Part shown: in pieces, positions 1 to 9,265 of the stretch | Position numbering within the stretch: position 1 is the first letter of the stretch | Layout: every line of letters starts with the position of its first letter | Source of the DNA: Sinonovacula constricta | Lineage: Eukaryota > Mollusca > Bivalvia > Cardiida > Solecurtidae | Direction of reading: 5' to 3' | DNA length: 64,000 bases | Assembly: GCA_007844125.1 (NCBI GenBank) | Contig: CM017573.1 | Location: forward strand, 7,278,552 to 7,342,551 | Notes under the pieces: model-generated | Databases searched by the model: none | What the model was told of the DNA's origin: nothing | What the model saw: only the letters and a program-made list of their open reading frames with translations | Translations under genes and position numbers: made by a program

Positions 1-414
1 CTTTTTTGTATAAAGTACAGTAAGAAGGGAAAAAAAGGAAATTCAGTCCTAAACGTGTTGGGTTTGTAAACAATTAAATACATATTTGGGATAATTTGAG
101 TAAAACAAATCAAGTAACATATTTGGTTGGTTTGTCTTGTGTTTTATCTTCTTTCCAAATTATACTCAATAGCAAAACATTTCACCTAAAGAAGGTTTAT
201 CATAATATTAGTTAAGATTTCTTATTCCTTATAAAAGAGGCACATTTAATACTAATTTTAGAAGACAAAAATATTCAAAATTCAAAACTGGACGGAGAAT
301 CTTCCTAAAGTTTGTCATACACGTCGACATAAATGTATACAACTGATCCGTTGTGTTAGTATTCAATTGCCGTATATTTTCTATTACAATTACTTTACCA
401 TAACACAGTCGTCT

Positions 415-730
415 ACCGGACCTGGTAGCGCAATCGGTAGTGCGTCGGCTCCGGGTACGGAAGGCCCCGGGTTCGATCCCGGGCCGCGACATACCAATCT
501 CGTTAAAAATGGTAGTGGTATAGCTCCCTTGCTAACGCTCAAGCAAATATAAGGGTAGTTCCACGACTGGTTGGCCCGGTGTCAGGATAATGTGACTGGG
601 TGTGGTATCATGTCAGGTGTTCACGGCATGCTATACACAGTGAAGGCAGCACTATATCTGCTTCAAGTGGACACCGTCTCTAGATAACTGAAATACTGTT
701 TGTGGGACGATAAACCCAATAAACAAAATA
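415..730 (+). mobile_element. SINE-A copy 1, tRNA-derived, with target duplication
   Basis: Full-length retroposon of about 316 bp. The head resembles a tRNA gene: a box A-like TAGCGCAATCGGTAG and a box B GGTTCGATCCC within the first 80 bp. A shared body follows, then the tail GGGACGATAAACCCAATAAAC. A 13-bp direct repeat, AACACAGTCGTCT, flanks it at 402-414 and 731-743, which is the expected target-site duplication. It lies downstream of the last visible SLC6 exon, antisense to that gene. The tail and layout recall V-SINEs described in molluscs (for example RUDI), but that assignment is not tested. Confidence 0.85.
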
Positions 731-860
731 AACACAGTCGTCTGCTGTGACTGACAGTAACTCGCTCTGCCATTGCTTTAGGTACATGCGCTGATATTTC
801 AGTATATTTTCTTTCATGCGCTGATTTTTTATTATAATAATTTCAGGCATTAAGTTATTG

Positions 861-990
861 GCGACGCCTATATATGGAATGCTCACTGAAATTTAAACAT
901 AGGGGAAATCTGTTTCGCGGACTTTCATAACCTTGCGACGCCTATGTTTGGAACGATCACTGAGTTTTGCACATAGGGAAAGTCTGTTTC
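861..990. repeat. Two-copy tandem duplication, about 75 bp unit
   Basis: The string GCGACGCCTAT, followed by similar sequence ending in a GAAA(G/T)TCTGTTTC-like motif, occurs twice in a row (about 861-935 and 936-990). It lies in the SLC6 intron after the exon at 1150-1282. No coding potential is seen. Confidence 0.6.
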
Positions 991-1149
991 AAAATACGGG
1001 TTGCAATTTTTTTATTTTATAATTTTATTTATGTAAGTTAATAACATGTATGTCACAATTTCCTTTAAATTTGTTTGAATCGTTTGAGTCACCTTTGATG
1101 TTTTCTTGTCTTTTAATTAAATGCAAGACTTAATATGTTAGATACAAAC

Positions 1150-1282
1150 CTTTCCTAGTGTCTTGACCCCTTTGATGACAGCTAGGACGACTGTTGCCCA
1201 GGCAATAAGCAAACAGATGGCTAGATGACCTTGAACTTGCCCTGGTTCCTCGAAACCAGCCGATCTACCAATGACCTTGAAT
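1150..1282 (-). CDS. SLC6 transporter, coding exon 5 (TM4)
   Basis: Fifth visible coding exon of the minus-strand SLC6 transporter, residues 214-257. It follows an acceptor TTTGCAG at 1283-1289 and ends in GGAAAG before donor GTTTGT. Its first base completes a Glu codon split with the previous exon, and it ends in phase 0. The peptide runs FKVIGRSAGFEEPGQVQ, then a hydrophobic TM4 (AICLLIAWATVVLAVI), then KGVKTLGK. This matches the family pattern of a conserved Glu-Glu-Pro-Gly turn, TM4 with LAW, and K-G-(I/V)-K-x-x-G-K before TM5. No exon for TM5 is visible between here and position 1, so the gene continues outside the window. Confidence 0.95.
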
Positions 1283-1525
1283 CTGCAAATAAAGTAAATT
1301 GCCATAAAAAGAAATTGCATTGCAGGCCTACGGTTATGCAATGTTTAGTGAGTTTTCAAGCATATGATTGGTCAGATTTAAAAAAAAAAAGATTTAAAAT
1401 CTAACCAATCAAATGATTCAGAATGCAGAATGTCCCAAGCTCACAATTGTTTAACTCCAAGATATGGATTGTTTCGATACACCCGCATGACAGTTAAAAG
1501 AAGCAAGAATGATTTTTTCTAGAAT

Positions 1526-1692
1526 CTTGTTTTGTTTTGTTTTTGACATTCATTGCAGCTACCATTTATGACCATTTTAGCAACATTCGGCTTTTTTGGA
1601 AAAGGAAGACCCCAGATTAATGTCTGGGTAGAACCAACGGCGCACTGCGAGTCAGCTGGAAGACCTTCTCACATTAAGAACTTTTTTAGTTT
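1526..1692 (-). mobile_element. SINE-B fragment (body and tail, head missing)
   Basis: On the minus strand it shares a body with the element at 59930-60173. Shared features are the block CGGCGCACTGC beside GTCAGCTGG, then a run related to ATTATGACCATT, and a (CAAAA)n tail near 1526-1545. The tRNA-like head is absent, as in 5'-truncated retroposons. It sits in an SLC6 intron about 25 bp past the exon 4 donor. A short open frame at 1553-1735 on the plus strand is only a by-product. Confidence 0.65.
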
Positions 1693-1718
1693 ATTAGGGA
1701 TGAGAAATTTGAACTTAC

Positions 1719-1857
1719 TCCCAAAACTCATATGATGGTGACTGCATCTTTTCCGATTGAAATACAATATCTGTGGAGTTATAAATTGAATGTGTGTCGT
1801 TGTTCACTCCACTTATCATGGAAGACACGTTCTGCCCGTACAGCACGTGCGTGGAAT
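1719..1857 (-). CDS. SLC6 transporter, coding exon 4 (glycosylated extracellular loop 2)
   Basis: Fourth visible coding exon, residues 168-212. It follows the acceptor CTATTTTTAG, begins with two bases that complete residue 167 (Asp), and ends ...TTTTGGGA before donor GTAAGT, leaving a phase that joins exactly to exon 5. It encodes the large extracellular loop 2. Three N-glycosylation sequons are visible (NVS, NDT, NST), as is usual for eukaryotic SLC6 proteins. The end SYEFW(E) corresponds to the family's EEFW-E-x-(K/R)-V-L segment before TM4. The loop sequence is poorly conserved in the family, so this exon is called from splice phase, sequons and the FWE motif. A 550-bp inverted-repeat element begins 27 bp upstream of the acceptor. 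Confidence 0.9.
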
Positions 1858-1884
1858 CTAAAAATAGAACGATTTTAGTTTGTT

Positions 1885-2434
1885 AATTCACCTTTCCGCG
1901 AGATCTAAAAATAGATATTACACAATGTGTATTGACATGGAATTAGCCAATCTCATCGCGCTGATTGACACTTTACTTGCGTTATGCTGATTCTCACTTA
2001 CACATTGTCCCACAAACAATGATTTTGACAAGCGATCAGTTTAAATCTGTTTGAGCCTTTGGTTCAATTTAATACCAAAAGGGTTGTTTGTTGTTTGTGG
2101 TTTGCAAGGAATCGTACTTTGCTGTAATCGCTTCTCTGTTTGCATCTAAATTTAGTTGTTTGGATGAGGATTGTCCATTTCTGCATCGAAAGGTAAAATC
2201 TCGCTGTAGCCAGCAACAACTTTCTTTCATAATTTTGTGTCATGAATGCATCATTGGGTGAAACTGTCTTAATCTTCATCTAAACATCTCTATCTTTGCA
2301 TTTGGGAGATATCAAATTAAAATATTTTCGCGGATCTGTAAGATAATCTGTAGGATCTGTCATTTTAAACCAGGATGTTTGTGGGCAAGGGGGCAGAGCT
2401 TAAACTCTATTTTAGACTCGCGGAAAGGTGAATT
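1885..2434. mobile_element. MITE-like element with ~30 bp terminal inverted repeats
   Basis: Left terminus 1885-1915 and right terminus 2406-2434 are inverted copies: both begin AATTCACCTTTCCGCGAG read inward, and differ only by two single-base indels in the next 13 positions. The 550 bp between them have no long open frame. I see no clean target-site duplication, so the superfamily is unknown. It lies in the SLC6 intron between exons 3 and 4, close to the exon 4 acceptor. Confidence 0.7.
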
Positions 2435-2546
2435 GGTTTACTTCAACGGACCATTAATAATATTTATGTCGAGTGGATAAGGAATCCATTTGACGCAACA
2501 GATATAGCATTACGTTGTAATACTAACACTAATAATACTTATTCTA

Positions 2547-2878
2547 CGATGATGATAATGGTGATGATGATGATGATGATGATGATAATGATGGTGATGA
2601 TAACGATGGCGATGATAAGGATGGCGATGATGACAATGATAATAACAATAATGATAATAATAATAATAATAATTAATAATAACAATAATAACAATAGTAA
2701 TAATAATAATAACGATAATAATATTAATAATAATAGTTATTATAATAATAAATAATAATAATAGTAATAATAATAATAATGATAATAATAATATATAATA
2801 ATAACAATAAATAATAATAATAATTATAATAATAACATTAATAATATAAATAATAGTGGTAGAAGTAGAAGAAGAAGC

Positions 2879-2911
<33 letters not shown>

Positions 2912-2912
2912 T
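2547..2912. repeat. Compound trinucleotide microsatellite (GAT)n/(AAT)n/(AGT)n
   Basis: Imperfect GAT, then AAT/AAC, then AGA/AGT trinucleotide runs occupy about 365 bp inside an SLC6 intron. Open frames of poly-Met, poly-Asn or poly-Leu here come from the repeat. Confidence 0.95.
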
Positions 2913-3805
2913 GTTGCTGAAGTTTAGCAATAAAATTATTATGTGTTGTTTTAAAAATGTAAAAGACAACATATACTAATATCATTGTCTCCGATAACTG
3001 TGCCATGCGTAGACATTATATATGACAACGATGGCCGCTTACACGCTGAATTAAATGTGAAAATGAATCGATAACCAACTAGACATTAAGTCTCTCTTGA
3101 CTGCCGTTCCCTGATGACGATTGGCGGATGACTTCATTTAATAAGTGTTAATATGTTAAATCATTACTGCACGTATACATGTACGTTCTATATAGTAAGT
3201 TCTATTTCCAGACGAACCTTCAGATATTATAATCGATTAGTACGTAGACAACAGAACAAAGACAAGCCAGGTGAATGCCCAGTAAAACTTAATACATGGC
3301 GTACATTTAACTTAAAAATCACGACCTTCGCATTGCTCGTATAAGTTATATTGAAGCCAGCCTCACGAGAGTCTTTGTTCCCTTTCGACTCTCTCCGATA
3401 GGTACATATATTATAAGACTACATAAAACAACAAACACATTATTGGTATAGGTCTTAGGGAAACAACCGACTTCTTATTTATTTATTTATTTATAACTAA
3501 ACAAATCAAACCTAAATATGATATAAATCATATCAAATACTTTATTAAGCCATTGCTTTCAAAATAATATCTCAGTATATCCAAAGAATTTCTTTAAGTA
3601 AAATAAAAAAAAAATACGTCTGCTTTCTAGCCGGTCCCAGGGCTGAAAGAACTAACTATCCCCGCACGAAATCCACGTGCATGTACTTACGCCCCCTATC
3701 GGCTTAACCGTAACAAGGGAAAGTAATTTCGTCTAAATCATCGCTTAAAACAACGAAATTTATATTTTAAATTCATTGAGGCTAGGCTCGCAAGCTCAGC
3801 TGAAT
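2913..3805. other. Intron sequence without recognisable elements
   Basis: This stretch of the SLC6 intron holds only AT-rich sequence and a short (TTTA)n run near 3476-3495. I see no conserved coding segment or clear transposon boundary. Confidence 0.5.
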
Positions 3806-4120
3806 CTGGAGAGCGGTCCATCTTACTGAATGCATTTTTATGGGGACAGTAGTATAGCTGGCATAAACAGGAAATCGCAGCTGTTCTGTGATACATTTTT
3901 TTCAAAGAAAAGAACTGAGTATTCCGTTTTTTAACATTGTAGCTTGCAACAATAATGTGTATCTTGCAATTATCGTGGTTGCTAGAATTTATAGGAATTC
4001 GCAGCTGTTTGGTGAAGTGTTTGTTTAACAAAAGAAGCCGAGCATACCGATGTTAGCAATGCGGTTTGTAACTACAAATGTAGCAGACAACAATGAAAAC
4101 GAACAAAGAAGCAAATGTAA
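3806..4120 (+). repeat. Interspersed repeat R4, copy 1
   Basis: Shares blocks such as ACAGGAAATCGCAGC, TTGCAACAATAATG and AATTCGCAGCTGTTTGG, in the same order and spacing, with 51342-52020, where another element is inserted in the middle. The open frame 3738-4031 on the minus strand lies within this repeat and shows no recognisable protein. Confidence 0.65.
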
Positions 4121-4525
4121 CGCTATATACTACATGTAACAGGGCGTTCAACATAACATATTGAACGCGTTATACTAACGGGGGCGTTCCGTATACCATC
4201 TCTCGGTTTTTCAAGACCGGCCAAGAAAGAAGCACAAGGAAAATACATGGCGGCTCCACGAGAATGCCGTGCTGCAAAACTAGATGACGATGACAGAATG
4301 AAATTAACGAAATGGCCATTGGTGATAATGAATGGTGATGATGACGATATACTTTTATTATATGTACATCCATTTTTCATTTAAACTAATGTAGACATTA
4401 TGTTTGTGAATATTCGTATTATGTATGAGACAACTAGCGTGAATGTTATTGCATACATGTGTGAGGCGTATCAATTTGTTTAATTTTGTGTACTAATTTA
4501 TGTATATGATTAAATGCTAATACAA

Positions 4526-4622
4526 AAAACAACAACAACATCAAAAACAACAACAAACAAAACAACAACAACAAATGAACCCGCAAACAAACAACAAACA
4601 CAAACAAACAAACCAAACATAA
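4526..4622. repeat. A-rich (AAC)n low-complexity tract
   Basis: Irregular AAC/AAAC runs of nearly 100 bp in an SLC6 intron. Confidence 0.85.
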
Positions 4623-4904
4623 CAAGTGTATATTACTGTTTGTGATCAGATAATTATATTGAATATCTTCAATAATTTAACTTGTTCCGTGTTCTTATAT
4701 AGTTTGTAAGTCGACTAGTACCATTGTGACTGCTTGAATGATATGATAACATACATGTATTATACTCACTTAATCACTTATGATAAGATGATAAATGTTT
4801 TTTGTATGAATGTGATCTTTCTAATAGATGTTTAATAGCTGTATTCATTATAATTTGTGTAAGTATTTTAATTGTTACATTGCACATTTATTTTATTTCT
4901 ATTT

Positions 4905-4995
4905 TTTAGTCGAAGGCCTCTGTTAGAAAAGATGTTTATTATATGCTGTGTGTATGTATGTATATAACTTATGAGTTACCTTCGTAAAATAAAGA

Positions 4996-5058
<63 letters not shown>

Positions 5059-5098
5059 GATGATGATGATGATGATGATAATGATGATGATGATGATG
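4905..5098 (+). repeat. (ATT)n-(GAT)n microsatellite, possibly a LINE 3' tail
   Basis: A polyadenylation-like AAAATAAAGAT at about 4986 leads straight into (ATT)n to 5057 and then (GAT)n to 5098. Non-LTR retrotransposons of several clades end in AATAAA followed by short tandem repeats, so 4905-4995 may be the 3' end of such an element. No reverse-transcriptase frame is present, so the microsatellite is certain and the LINE origin is a guess. Confidence 0.4.
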
Positions 5099-5245
5099 TA
5101 ACGACTATCTATACACATGGTTACTTAAGTTCCGGGGAGGGTTTTTGGCGAAATTATGGCATTTTGAGAGAAGAAGAGCGATAATAAGATAAATATTACA
5201 ATAATGCTGATAATAATGATGTTTTATTTAATAAGCATACCGTAC

Positions 5246-5398
5246 CAAAACACCTATCAGTATTCCAGGGCTGGTCACATCGAGCCCAGGGCAGATCAGG
5301 AAAGAAGGACCAGTAGAGAAAATAGTAACCCCAGGCAAGGATCATTCCACAATACCAAACTACTAGACCCGCCAACACCACCTGTAGAAGTCCGATAC
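5246..5398 (-). CDS. SLC6 transporter, coding exon 3 (TM3)
   Basis: Third visible coding exon, residues 117-166, with split codons Gly116 and Asp167 at its ends. The acceptor is CGTTCCAG and the donor follows TTTTG at GTACGG. The peptide begins IGLLQVV and continues through TM3 into FFPDLPWARCDQPWNTDRCF. The W-x-x-C-(9)-C spacing corresponds to the disulfide-bonded cysteines of extracellular loop 2 in SERT and its relatives. In TM3 the family usually has two adjacent tyrosines before (N/x)-x-I-x-A-W; here the sequence is WYCGMILAW, so the second Tyr (Tyr108 in LeuT, Tyr176 in SERT) is Cys. The exon start overlaps the end of a 55-bp minisatellite. Confidence 0.95.
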
Positions 5399-6259
5399 CT
5401 GGAACGGTGACAGGAAATGATATGACGGCGGTAACATTGCACTAAATCTATACATGAAATGGTGACAATAAATGATATGACGGCGGTAACATTGCACTAA
5501 ATCTATACCTGAAATGGTGACAATAAGATATGACGGCGGTAACATTGCACTAAATCTATAGCTGAAATGGTTACAATAAATGATATGACGGCGGTTACAC
5601 TTCACTAAATCTGTAACTGAAATGGTGACAATAAGTGACTAGACGGCGGTTACATTAGACTAAATCTATACCTGAAATGGTGACAATAAGTGACTAGACG
5701 GCGGTTACATTAGACTAAATCTATACATGAAACGGTGACAAGAAATGATATGACGGCGGTAACATTGCATCAAATCTATTTATGAAATGGTGACAATAAA
5801 TGGTATGACGGCGGTTACATTGCACTAAATCTATACATGAAACGGTGACAAGAAATGATATGACGGCGGTTACATTTCACTAAATCTATACATGAAATGG
5901 TGACAATAAGTGACTAGACGGCGGTTACATAAGACTAAATCTATACATGAACTGGTGACAATAACTGACTTATCGGCGATTACATTACAATAAATTTATA
6001 GCTGAAAATGGGACAATAAATGAGCTGACAGCGGGTACATTGGACTAAATGTATACCTGAAACTGGGACAATAAATCAACAGACGGCGGTTACATTAAAC
6101 TAAATCGATACCAGAAATGGAGACAATAAATGGCTTGACAGCGGTTTCATTAAACTAAATTTATACCTGAAATTGAGACAATAAATGACTTGACGGCGGA
6201 TACATTACACTAAATCGATACCAGAAAGGGTGACAACAAATGGCTTGACGATGGTTTAT
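5395..6259. repeat. 55-bp minisatellite, about 15.7 units, abutting an exon acceptor
   Basis: About fifteen full units plus a partial one, mostly 55 bp, each with GGTGACAATAAATGA, then GACGGCGGTTACATT, then CTAAATCTATACCTG. Units nearest the exon are most alike and those near 6000-6259 most diverged. The last unit is the acceptor region of SLC6 exon 3, where GATACCTGGAACGGTGACA overlaps the exon boundary at 5398. Read on the minus strand, most units carry an acceptor-like TTTCAG followed by GTATAG. Confidence 0.95.
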
Positions 6260-6386
6260 CTACTTTAGTGAACACTATTGTGCCTGTGATATTTTCTAAT
6301 ACATTAATGAATTAAAACAATCAATAACAATTTGTATTATATTTACATCTTATTAATTTTAAGCAACAAAAGTACATACAACAAAC

Positions 6387-6532
6387 CTTTAAAGAGCGGA
6401 CAGAATTCGAAGGCGAGCCCAGAACTGAGGCCAGTGAACTGTCCAAGGCACACCTCAAGGTAGTAAAGAGGACCACCAATGATGATCAGAAAGAAAAAGA
6501 AAGGTATCAGGAACGCCCCTCCTCCGTTGCGG
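6387..6532 (-). CDS. SLC6 transporter, coding exon 2 (TM2)
   Basis: Second coding exon, residues 68-115, with split codons Ser67 and Gly116. Acceptor CGTATTTCAG, donor AAAG before GTTTGT. It encodes RNGGGAFLIP, a Phe- and Ile-rich TM2, and GGPLYYLEVCLGQF, matching the strongly conserved NGGGAFLIPY and GGIPL-x-Y-x-E-x-x-x-GQ signatures. Tyr91 aligns with the chloride-site Tyr121 of SERT, which fits a chloride-dependent animal transporter. The exon ends at CPLFK, the start of intracellular loop 1. Confidence 0.97.
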
Positions 6533-7110
6533 CTGAAATACGAGGGTTGTTTGGAAAGTTTTGAGACACGCCCAAATATTCATCTTAAAATACAAACACT
6601 CATATGTCATAAAAAAGAGGGCTAAAAAAAGGGCGTGGCTGGGATTGCAAACCATATTACCTGCCTTTGGAACTATTTGATGCTACGATTTCAAGATTTT
6701 TTTCTAAAGCCCGTATTCAACCAACCATTCTTAAGTCATGACTTAAGCCCAAGTCACATTTTTTTTCAAAGCAAGAAAAATATGTTTTTTTTGTGAAGTT
6801 TAAATTTGATTTTAAGCTCAAAGTAGCCAAATTAAAGTGTCAGGCAAAAAATGCAGACATGTAGCTAAATTCATAATGAAGATATTGTGGCTTGAAATCT
6901 ATGACTTGAGCAATTCTTACTTTAGAATGGTTGGTTACAAGTCAGCGACTCTAACCGCTCGAGCGCACCCCACCCCCTTCCCCAACACAAAAAAATAATT
7001 TAAAAATGAATAAAAATAAAAATAATTAAATGTTGTAGGTCTTGGTCAAGCAACGGAGCTCGAAATCACTGTAAATACTATATTCTTAAAATCCCAAATA
7101 TTACAACTTG
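6533..7110. other. SLC6 intron 1, 3' part
   Basis: No repeat family recognised, apart from C- and A-rich tracts near 6968-7030. Confidence 0.4.
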
Positions 7111-7412
7111 ACTCGGTAGGGCGCCGGCGCCAGGTACAGGAGGTCCCGGGTTCTATCCCGGGCCACGACATACCAAAGTCGTTAAAATGGTAGTAGTTTA
7201 GCTCCCTTGCGAACGCTCAAGCAAATGTAAGGGTAGTTCCACGGCTGGTTGGTCCGGTGTCAGGATTATGTGACTGGGTGTGGCATTATGTCAGGCGTTC
7301 ACGGCATGCTATACACAGTGAAGTCAGCACTATATCTGCTTCAAGCGGACACCGTCTCCAGATTACTGAAATACTGTTGGTGGGACAATAAACCCAATAA
7401 CAAACAAACAAG
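7111..7412 (+). mobile_element. SINE-A copy 2, head truncated
   Basis: Starts inside the box A region (CGGTAGGGCG), keeps box B-like GGTTCTATCCC, the full body and the tail AATAAACCCAATAACAAAC. A region starting AAATACTATATTCTTAAAA is found on both sides (from about 7073 and from about 7421) and the likeness extends about 40 bp, longer than a normal target duplication. It lies in SLC6 intron 1, antisense to the gene. Confidence 0.8.
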
Positions 7413-7539
7413 AACATTTTAAATACTATATTCTTAAAACCTTAGATGTTAATTAAAACTTGACTATCAAATTCATTGATGCAGAACTTTATAAGTCTTT
7501 TTTTTAAATTATACAGTCGGGAACCTTTTCGCATCGTAC

Positions 7540-7739
7540 CTGCAGACCATTGGAAATCTCCAAACGCTACCAATTCCCACGGTGTAACCCATGATCGCTA
7601 GGAAAAACTCCGCCTTGCTTCCCCAAGTTCCACGGGCCTCGTTGTCACGGAAATCTACAGAGGGTTCCGAAATGTCGCTTTCGTCTTCTTTGGAATGCTC
7701 CGCATCTCCGTTGCTAAGGGTTCTGAGTTCTTCTTCCAT
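7540..7739 (-). CDS. SLC6-family Na+/Cl--dependent transporter, coding exon 1 (N-terminus and TM1); gene is 3'-partial
   Basis: First coding exon of a plasma-membrane SLC6 transporter that should co-transport Na+, Cl- and a small amino-acid-like substrate. The start ATG at 7739 gives an acidic 38-residue N-terminus, then WGSKAEFFLAIMGYTVGIGSVWRFPMVC. This is the family's hallmark RGTWGSK/WRFP region and TM1. Residue 55 is Gly where monoamine transporters have Asp, which points to an amino acid, GABA, glycine or orphan subfamily. Residue 58 is Ser where the family has an Asn that ligates Na1 (Asn27 in LeuT, Asn101 in SERT). Arg61, the extracellular-gate position, is kept. The exon ends in phase 2 before donor GTACGA. 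An acceptor-like CTCCTCAG lies 14 nt upstream of the ATG, so a 5' non-coding exon is likely. An earlier ATG four bases upstream is out of frame. The frame is open through all five exons. The exact subfamily is not determined. Confidence 0.97.
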
Positions 7740-7759
7740 TGCATAAGGATCTGAGGAGT

Positions 7760-8074
7760 GTAATATAATATAATATATACAATATATATTAGATACAATA
7801 TTTTTATTATAATATATAATATATAATTAACAAAATAATACATGGCGTTGCGGGCGATATGGCAACTAAAGGACGGCTCAGTCGGACAAAGGAAGGTATA
7901 TGGACCGAATATAAATTATGAGGTAATATAATATGATACGATATCATAAATTATAACAAAATGTAATATAATTTGATAAATATTATATAATAAATATATA
8001 ACATAAAGAGGTGTGATGTGATGTAATGCAAGATAACGTAACATAACATAATATGGCATAATATATGTAGTATA

Positions 8075-8077
<3 letters not shown>
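7760..8077. repeat. AT-rich low-complexity sequence
   Basis: Mostly TAATATA-like runs upstream of SLC6 exon 1, broken by about 80 bp of mixed sequence near 7840-7920. No element recognised. Confidence 0.6.
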
Positions 8078-8155
<78 letters not shown>

Positions 8156-8157
8156 CT

Positions 8158-8215
<58 letters not shown>
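8078..8215. repeat. (CT)n-(TA)n-(CT)n microsatellite
   Basis: Two CT runs flank a TA run, together about 138 bp, roughly 340 bp upstream of the SLC6 start codon. Confidence 0.97.
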
Positions 8216-8220
<5 letters not shown>

Positions 8221-8337
8221 CGTCAAAGTAACAGTCAGTTTTTAATATGTAAAGGTTTTATGTTTTGCAGATCGAAAGAACACGTGCGTAACGATGTTAC
8301 TTTCCTCATCTAAGAGAGAAACAAATCTCCATTGTTT

Positions 8338-8696
8338 CATCGTCGGATACCCACGCTCGAATATTCCGATTTACTACATTCGTCGGCCGTGGGTATTTTG
8401 GTAAATTTTCTGTCGTCTTATCGGACTGAATAAAACAATAATTGGCCAATCATAATAATGCTGACAAAACCAACACTCTTCAGCGTGGAGACTAGAAGAA
8501 TAACAATGACGTCGCCATTTTTACAAGTCTGTCGAAACGACGAAATAACGAGCGTTATCATTGGACTGAAATCTTGACCGGATTATGAAGCGACCAATAA
8601 AATACCATTACCAGTAACGACGAAAGGTGAACTAAATATTCCACATGCGATGATGGAGAGTAACAGAATAGATCGGTCGTGGGTGTCCGACGGTGT
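8338..8696. mobile_element. hAT-like MITE with 8-bp target duplication
   Basis: Terminal inverted repeats begin CATCGTCGGATACCCACG on the left and, read inward from the right, CACCGTCGGACACCCACG; 19 of the first 23 positions agree. The 8-mer CATTGTTT flanks the element at 8330-8337 and 8697-8704. An 8-bp duplication with short inverted ends and no coding frame is typical of non-autonomous hAT elements. It lies about 600 bp upstream of the SLC6 start codon. Confidence 0.7.
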
Positions 8697-8859
8697 CATT
8701 GTTTAGGTTCTTGGGGGTATTCTTTCATTAAACAAGTTTCCGGTGACTGAAACGACTTGATCTAAGTAGGTCAAAAATGCATCTTATTAAAATCTTTGCT
8801 AAAAATGGAATATTTTTGTAAACTACAATGAATAATAGATTAAACATAACCGCTGGTCA

Positions 8860-8892
8860 CGTGATTTTAGGTTAACTTCCTGTCCCGGCAAA
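8860..8892. promoter_or_regulatory. Possible promoter-proximal motif cluster
   Basis: The palindrome GTCACGTGA, an E-box of the CACGTG class, is followed by CTTCCTGTCCCGG, an ETS-type site on the minus strand. It is about 1.1 kb upstream of the SLC6 start codon, where a 5' non-coding exon might begin. No TATA box or transcript evidence; motifs this short occur by chance. Confidence 0.2.
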
Positions 8893-9165
8893 AGATTGTG
8901 TTTTGTCTTCAGCACTAAATGGCACAATTAAGACAATTATAACGGTAAAAAGGCCTCAAAAAGAGTGATATCGAAGTCCAAGCCCGTAAAAAGTTTGTTT
9001 TTTTTTTCTTCGTAAGATCGTTAAAAGTCAACAGTATTTTCAACTTTAACTTTTACGTTTAAAAGCAACATGTTCAATCATTTACTTCAATGCTTGAAAA
9101 AGAATTCATTTTAAATTCATAGGTACAGTTCAATAGTATCCCTTAAATTTCTTCCATTTTGCCTT

Positions 9166-9265
9166 NNNNNNNNNNNNNNNNNNNNNNNNNNNNNNNNNNN
9201 NNNNNNNNNNNNNNNNNNNNNNNNNNNNNNNNNNNNNNNNNNNNNNNNNNNNNNNNNNNNNNNNN
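9166..9265. other. Assembly gap (100 Ns)
   Basis: Exactly 100 N characters, the usual placeholder for a gap of unknown size. Ten bases to the right a long duplicated segment (9276-11640) begins. Confidence 1.

Noticed and set aside
421..495. tRNA gene from box A and box B motifs
   Set aside because: The 5' end does not pair with sequence after the T arm, and the same head occurs in many copies with a common SINE body, so it is a SINE head. The same holds for 11111, 31601, 37562, 39941 and 43181.
1..1149. Further SLC6 exon (TM5)
   Set aside because: I searched the minus strand for an acceptor followed by a VVY-F-A-like start and found nothing convincing; the next exon probably lies outside the window.
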